Positions 5,369-7,351 of a DNA stretch of 7,351 bases are shown here, piece after piece (the first letter of the stretch is position 1; each line of letters opens with the position of its first letter). This DNA comes from an uncultured bacterium. Its GTDB lineage: Bacteria; Patescibacteriota; Minisyncoccia; Phycocordibacterales; PALSA-1337. The stretch covers positions 1 through 7,351 of the forward strand of contig CAIKDL010000113.1 of the NCBI GenBank assembly GCA_903826185.1, in the 5' to 3' direction. Under the pieces are notes generated by a model, which had not been told where the DNA came from, made no database searches, and worked only from the letters and a program-made list of their open reading frames with translations. Both the position numbers and the translations under genes were made by a program.

Positions 5369-5680
5369 CGAATTTCTCTCTCGTAAAAAAACGAACAAGT
5401 TACTTGGTTTTTGGCCGCACCAGCCCTGGCGCTTGATGGTAAACCACATGGGTTTCCTACAAGCTTGTATACCAGGGGCTAAGTAGTTTTCATCCCCCTT
5501 CCTCTGCCCATTTTCATGGTGCAGGATCTTAATGGTGTAACCGCGGGCTACTTTATATAGCCGAAGTTACCCCGTTCCGGTGATTCAAGAAGCCTCATTC
5601 CTCTTTGTGACTTGTGCTACATCGGCGGATCGTTCATCTTTCAACCCTTTCTTGATTGGCGATCGCGTGCGTGCTGTTCG
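5311..5680 (-). ncRNA. Candidate structured non-coding RNA of unknown family
   Basis: Between rpsO and xer no credible protein is encoded on either strand, but helices are dense. (a) An 8-bp stem, AGCCCTGG (5422-5429) with CCAGGGGCT (5472-5480, one bulged G), encloses two hairpins: GG/CC plus AAACC/GGTTT (5438-5457) and the palindrome TACAAGCTTGTA (5458-5469). Together they resemble a three-way junction. (b) CTGCCCAT (5504-5511) pairs with ATGG and GCAG (5516-5524); its loop is GAAA on the minus strand, a GNRA tetraloop. (c) GG, GTAAC, GGCTA (5534-5550) pair with TAGCC, GTTAC, CC (5558-5572). (d) The terminator-like hairpin lies at 5320-5363. A TTGACA promoter element at 5715-5710 and the terminator frame a transcript of about 370 nt. 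I looked for the hallmarks of tmRNA, RNase P RNA, 6S and SRP RNA and found none. Orientation is inferred from the GNRA loop, the promoter and the T-run. Confidence 0.5.
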
Positions 5681-5686
5681 GGTGTC

Positions 5687-5715
5687 ACACTAGCACCGGA
5701 TATAATATGTGTCAA
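5687..5715 (-). promoter_or_regulatory. Candidate promoter of the structured RNA
   Basis: On the minus strand a perfect TTGACA (5715-5710) is followed after 17 bp by TAGTGT (5692-5687), a weak -10. The start would be near 5680. It is divergent from, and partly overlaps, the upstream region of the xer gene, so the two could be co-regulated. Confidence 0.35.
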
Positions 5716-5739
5716 GTACCTTTAAAAGACTGGGTAGCT

Positions 5740-5745
5740 TACAAT
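5740..5745 (+). promoter_or_regulatory. -10 element just before xer
   Basis: TACAAT (5740-5745) ends 6 bp before the ATG at 5752, which would give a leaderless mRNA. No good -35 is found at 17 bp. A second, perfect TATAAT at 5701-5706 lies further upstream and could give a 5' leader of about 40 nt. Confidence 0.4.
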
Positions 5746-5751
5746 ATACTC

Positions 5752-6711
5752 ATGTCGCACAATATTTCAGACCTAAAACAGCGATTCCTTGAATACATAG
5801 AGATAGAAAGAGGTCGCAGTCTGAAGACTGTTGAGAACTATGATCGCTACTTGAGCCGTTTTTTGGAGCATACGAAGGTGAAAAGTCCGAGCGATATCGA
5901 TGATGACGTCGTCCGCGAATATCGTCTATGGCTGAATCGTCAAGAAACTCACAACCAGAAAGGTTTGGGACAAACTACTCTCAAGAAAAAGACACAGAAT
6001 TATTACATGATCGCTTTGCGCGCATTTTTGAAATACATGGCACGCATGGATGTTAAGTCTTTGTCGCCGGATCGTATCGAACTGGCAAAAATACCAGAGC
6101 GCTCACTCGATCTCATATCGACTGATGAGCTCGGTCGTCTCCTGGACGCTCCGGACACTGCTACTTTGCGCGGTTTACGTGATCGTACGCTCATGGAACT
6201 ACTTTTCTCTACTGGTCTCCGTGTTTCGGAGCTTTGTTCTTTGCCGCGCGACATAAATCTGAAGCTTGACGAGCTTTCAGTTCGTGGAAAAGGCGAGAAG
6301 GTGCGCGTTGTCTTCTTGTCTGAAGAGTCGAAAAAATGGCTCAAAACCTATCTAGATAAGCGCGACGACATGGACGATGCCCTTTTTGTGCAGATCCTTG
6401 GTAAGGATAGCGACATCGGCAAAGCCGGTTCGCCAAAACTTGCCACGAATCGTGACTCCCTACGCCTAACCTCTCGTTCTGTTGAGCGCATCGTGAAACA
6501 ATATGCTATAAGGGCTGGTATTTCCAAGAAAGTTACGCCGCACGTCATTCGTCACTCATTCGCAACGGATCTTCTACGCAATGGTGCAGACCTTCGATCA
6601 GTCCAGATGCTTCTTGGCCACGCCAATATAGGCACAACGCAGATTTACACGCACGTGACGGACAGTGAACTCAAGAGAGTGCATCAAAAGTTTCACGGCA
6701 AAGGAAAATAA
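5752..6711 (+). CDS. xerC/xerD: Tyrosine recombinase of the XerC/XerD type
   Basis: The 319-residue protein has the size and full active site of a Xer recombinase, which resolves chromosome dimers at dif sites before division. An N-terminal SAM-like core-binding domain (about 5-100, LKQRFLEYIEIERGRSLKTV) is followed by the catalytic domain (about 120-315). Catalytic residues are R157 (TGLRVSE), K180 (RGKGEK), H264 and R267 (TPHVIRHSFATDLL), H290 (LLGHANIGTTQ) and the nucleophile Y299 (IYTHV). The longer open frame begins at 5656, but the ATG at 5752 matches the family N-terminus. No SD is present. I cannot separate XerC from XerD by eye. An integrase of a mobile element is possible, but length and motifs favour a housekeeping Xer, and I see no att sites. 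No dif-like 28-bp site was found in the window. Confidence 0.93.
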   Translation: MSHNISDLKQRFLEYIEIERGRSLKTVENYDRYLSRFLEHTKVKSPSDIDDDVVREYRLWLNRQETHNQKGLGQTTLKKKTQNYYMIALRAFLKYMARMDVKSLSPDRIELAKIPERSLDLISTDELGRLLDAPDTATLRGLRDRTLMELLFSTGLRVSELCSLPRDINLKLDELSVRGKGEKVRVVFLSEESKKWLKTYLDKRDDMDDALFVQILGKDSDIGKAGSPKLATNRDSLRLTSRSVERIVKQYAIRAGISKKVTPHVIRHSFATDLLRNGADLRSVQMLLGHANIGTTQIYTHVTDSELKRVHQKFHGKGK

Positions 6712-6720
6712 TAGCGAACA

Positions 6721-6747
6721 AACAAAAAGGACGCAGCTTGCGTCCTT
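6721..6747 (-). terminator. Terminator of the 6758-7177 gene
   Basis: A perfect 9-bp stem (AAGGACGCA 6727-6735 with TGCGTCCTT 6739-6747) with a 3-nt loop is followed on the minus strand by TTTTTGTT, counting two bases within the stem. It lies between the stop codons of the convergent xer and 6758-7177 genes. On the plus strand there is no T-run beyond the stem, so termination of xer there would be weaker. Confidence 0.85.
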
Positions 6748-6757
6748 GGGAAAAGTC

Positions 6758-7177
6758 TCAAAGCCTGACTTTTAATTTCCTGATGAATTCTGTGGTGACA
6801 GAGAATCTCGAGTCGCTCACCTGGACGATGCAAGGTTCTGCTGGTGTTCGCCAGCATCCCATTCCGCCATCGTCGAACCATGGGGTGATAAGGCCAAATA
6901 GTGCCTGATCTAGGGAGATCTCAACCTGGTGTTGGCGCAAGAATGAACCCAACTCTTCCAACGAGAAATCTCGCCAGGCATCGACCCCTTTCCATGTGGA
7001 AAAGAATCTCACCAAAGCCTTTGCGGCGACTTCAACCTCGTGTTTACCGAAGCAGATTTTGTCCAGTTCCCGAACAAAATGCGACGGAGGCTCGATATTT
7101 GAAGCCGAGGCGATTGGCCTCCACTGGGGCCCTTTTGTCAGCGTTTTCTTCTTAGGTCGGCGGCACCTTTTGTTCAT
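6758..7177 (-). CDS. Protein of unknown function, 139 residues
   Basis: I do not recognise this protein. It starts with a very basic segment (MNKRCRRPKKKTLTKGPQWR, 1-20) that may contact nucleic acid. A mostly helical middle follows (about 32-95, HFVRELDKICFG, EVAAKALVRFF, FSLEELGSFLRQH, ALFGLITPWF). The end is beta-like (PCIVQVSDSRFSVTTEFIRKL). Helices followed by a short hairpin and a C-terminal helix are compatible with a winged-helix fold, but no signature proves it. There is no signal peptide or membrane segment. A clear SD (AAGGA, six bases before the ATG) and TTGACT/TAGTAT promoter elements lie upstream, and a strong terminator lies downstream. It is a single-gene unit, divergent from exonuclease III and convergent with xer. 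Confidence 0.72.
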   Translation of the reverse strand: MNKRCRRPKKKTLTKGPQWRPIASASNIEPPSHFVRELDKICFGKHEVEVAAKALVRFFSTWKGVDAWRDFSLEELGSFLRQHQVEISLDQALFGLITPWFDDGGMGCWRTPAEPCIVQVSDSRFSVTTEFIRKLKVRL

Positions 7178-7183
7178 TTTGTT

Positions 7184-7188
7184 TCCTT
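7184..7188 (-). promoter_or_regulatory. Shine-Dalgarno AAGGA of the 6758-7177 gene
   Basis: The minus strand reads GAAAGGA, then six bases, then the ATG at 7177. This confirms the start and places the gene in the SD-led class. Confidence 0.75.
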
Positions 7189-7198
7189 TCTATTTTCG

Positions 7199-7226
7199 AT
7201 ACTACCCCAACAAGCCGATAAGTCAA
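7199..7226 (-). promoter_or_regulatory. Promoter of the 6758-7177 gene
   Basis: On the minus strand TTGACT (7226-7221), 16 bp, then TAGTAT (7204-7199). Transcription from about 7191 would give a leader of about 14 nt that still includes the SD. Confidence 0.5.
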
Positions 7227-7247
7227 CGCCGTTTCGCAACTTCAGTG

Positions 7248-7253
7248 TATAAT
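7248..7253 (+). promoter_or_regulatory. -10 element of the exonuclease III gene
   Basis: A perfect TATAAT ends 10 bp before the ATG at 7264, so the leader would be only about three bases. No good -35 is visible at 16-18 bp. No SD is present. Confidence 0.5.
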
Positions 7254-7263
7254 ATAGATCATC

Positions 7264-7351
7264 ATGCGTATCATTTCCTGGAATGTGAATGGTCTACGAG
7301 CCAACGTCAAAAAAGGCGGTTTCGACTGGTTCATAAATAACTCGCCAGATA
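7264..7351 (+). CDS. xth: Exodeoxyribonuclease III (AP endonuclease family), N-terminal part (runs off right edge)
   Basis: The open frame from the ATG at 7264 gives 29 residues beginning MRIISWNVNGLRANVKKGG, the highly conserved N-terminus of the exonuclease III/AP endonuclease family. The Asn in SWNVNGLRA is part of the metal-binding active site. Family members cut DNA at abasic sites and remove 3' blocks in base excision repair. FDWFINNSPD continues as expected ('f..~~l....PD'). The catalytic core lies beyond the window, so completeness cannot be judged. It is divergent from the 6758-7177 gene. Confidence 0.9.
   Translation, partial: MRIISWNVNGLRANVKKGGFDWFINNSPD

Noticed and set aside
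5277..5486. Plus-strand open frame of 69 codons in the rpsO-xer gap
   Set aside because: No SD, low-complexity composition, and it crosses the terminator-like hairpin and the three-way-junction helices.
5311..5690. tmRNA, RNase P RNA, 6S or SRP RNA in the rpsO-xer gap
   Set aside because: The length would suit tmRNA or RNase P RNA, but the GGGG 5' end and T-loop of tmRNA and the GAGGAAAGTCC core of RNase P are absent on both strands. A short GAGGAA...GGCTTC on the minus strand near 5590-5604 is only a partial resemblance.
1..7351. CRISPR array, tRNA or rRNA genes, insertion sequences
   Set aside because: No regularly spaced repeats, no tRNA cloverleaf or rRNA-like segment, no transposase and no terminal inverted repeats with target duplications were seen.

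Overview
The window looks like chromosomal DNA of a small-genome bacterium, most likely a Patescibacteria/CPR member of the Parcubacteria type. This is inferred from the style of the recognised proteins, from the many short unrecognised genes, and from the near absence of Shine-Dalgarno (SD) sequences before housekeeping genes. No sequence search was possible, so the placement is tentative.

Layout, left to right. A membrane protein gene runs off the left edge (1-335, minus). A 54-residue unrecognised gene with a perfect SD and its own terminator follows (476-640, minus). Next is pnp, polynucleotide phosphorylase (779-2929, minus), with a terminator directly after its stop codon and a foldable leader upstream. 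An unrecognised plus-strand gene with an SD and a terminator lies at 3216-3647. A Phd/YefM-like antitoxin and RelE/ParE-like toxin pair (3708-4195, minus) has a 24-bp palindromic operator. Then come a NYN-domain protein (4283-4804, minus) and rpsO, ribosomal protein S15 (4946-5215, minus). A gene-free stretch of about 535 bp (5216-5751) contains the rpsO promoter and a dense set of helices that I interpret as an unidentified minus-strand structured RNA. A Xer-type tyrosine recombinase follows (5752-6711, plus), then an unrecognised minus-strand gene with SD and terminator (6758-7177), and finally the start of exonuclease III (7264 to the right edge, plus).

Two patterns stand out. First, genes fall into two initiation classes. 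The left-edge membrane gene, the antitoxin, rpsO, xer and xth have a -10-like hexamer only 6-10 bp before the ATG and no SD, which suggests leaderless mRNAs. The three unrecognised single genes (476-640, 3216-3647, 6758-7177) each have a clear SD and a strong terminator, so they look like self-contained cassettes. Second, rpsO and pnp, which are adjacent in many bacteria, lie on the same strand here but are separated by about 2 kb holding a toxin-antitoxin pair, a putative NYN nuclease and one cassette.

Functionally the recognised genes concern RNA turnover (pnp, NYN, the putative RNase toxin), translation (rpsO), chromosome maintenance (Xer) and DNA repair (xth). The most novel-looking element is the structured intergenic region at about 5311-5690.
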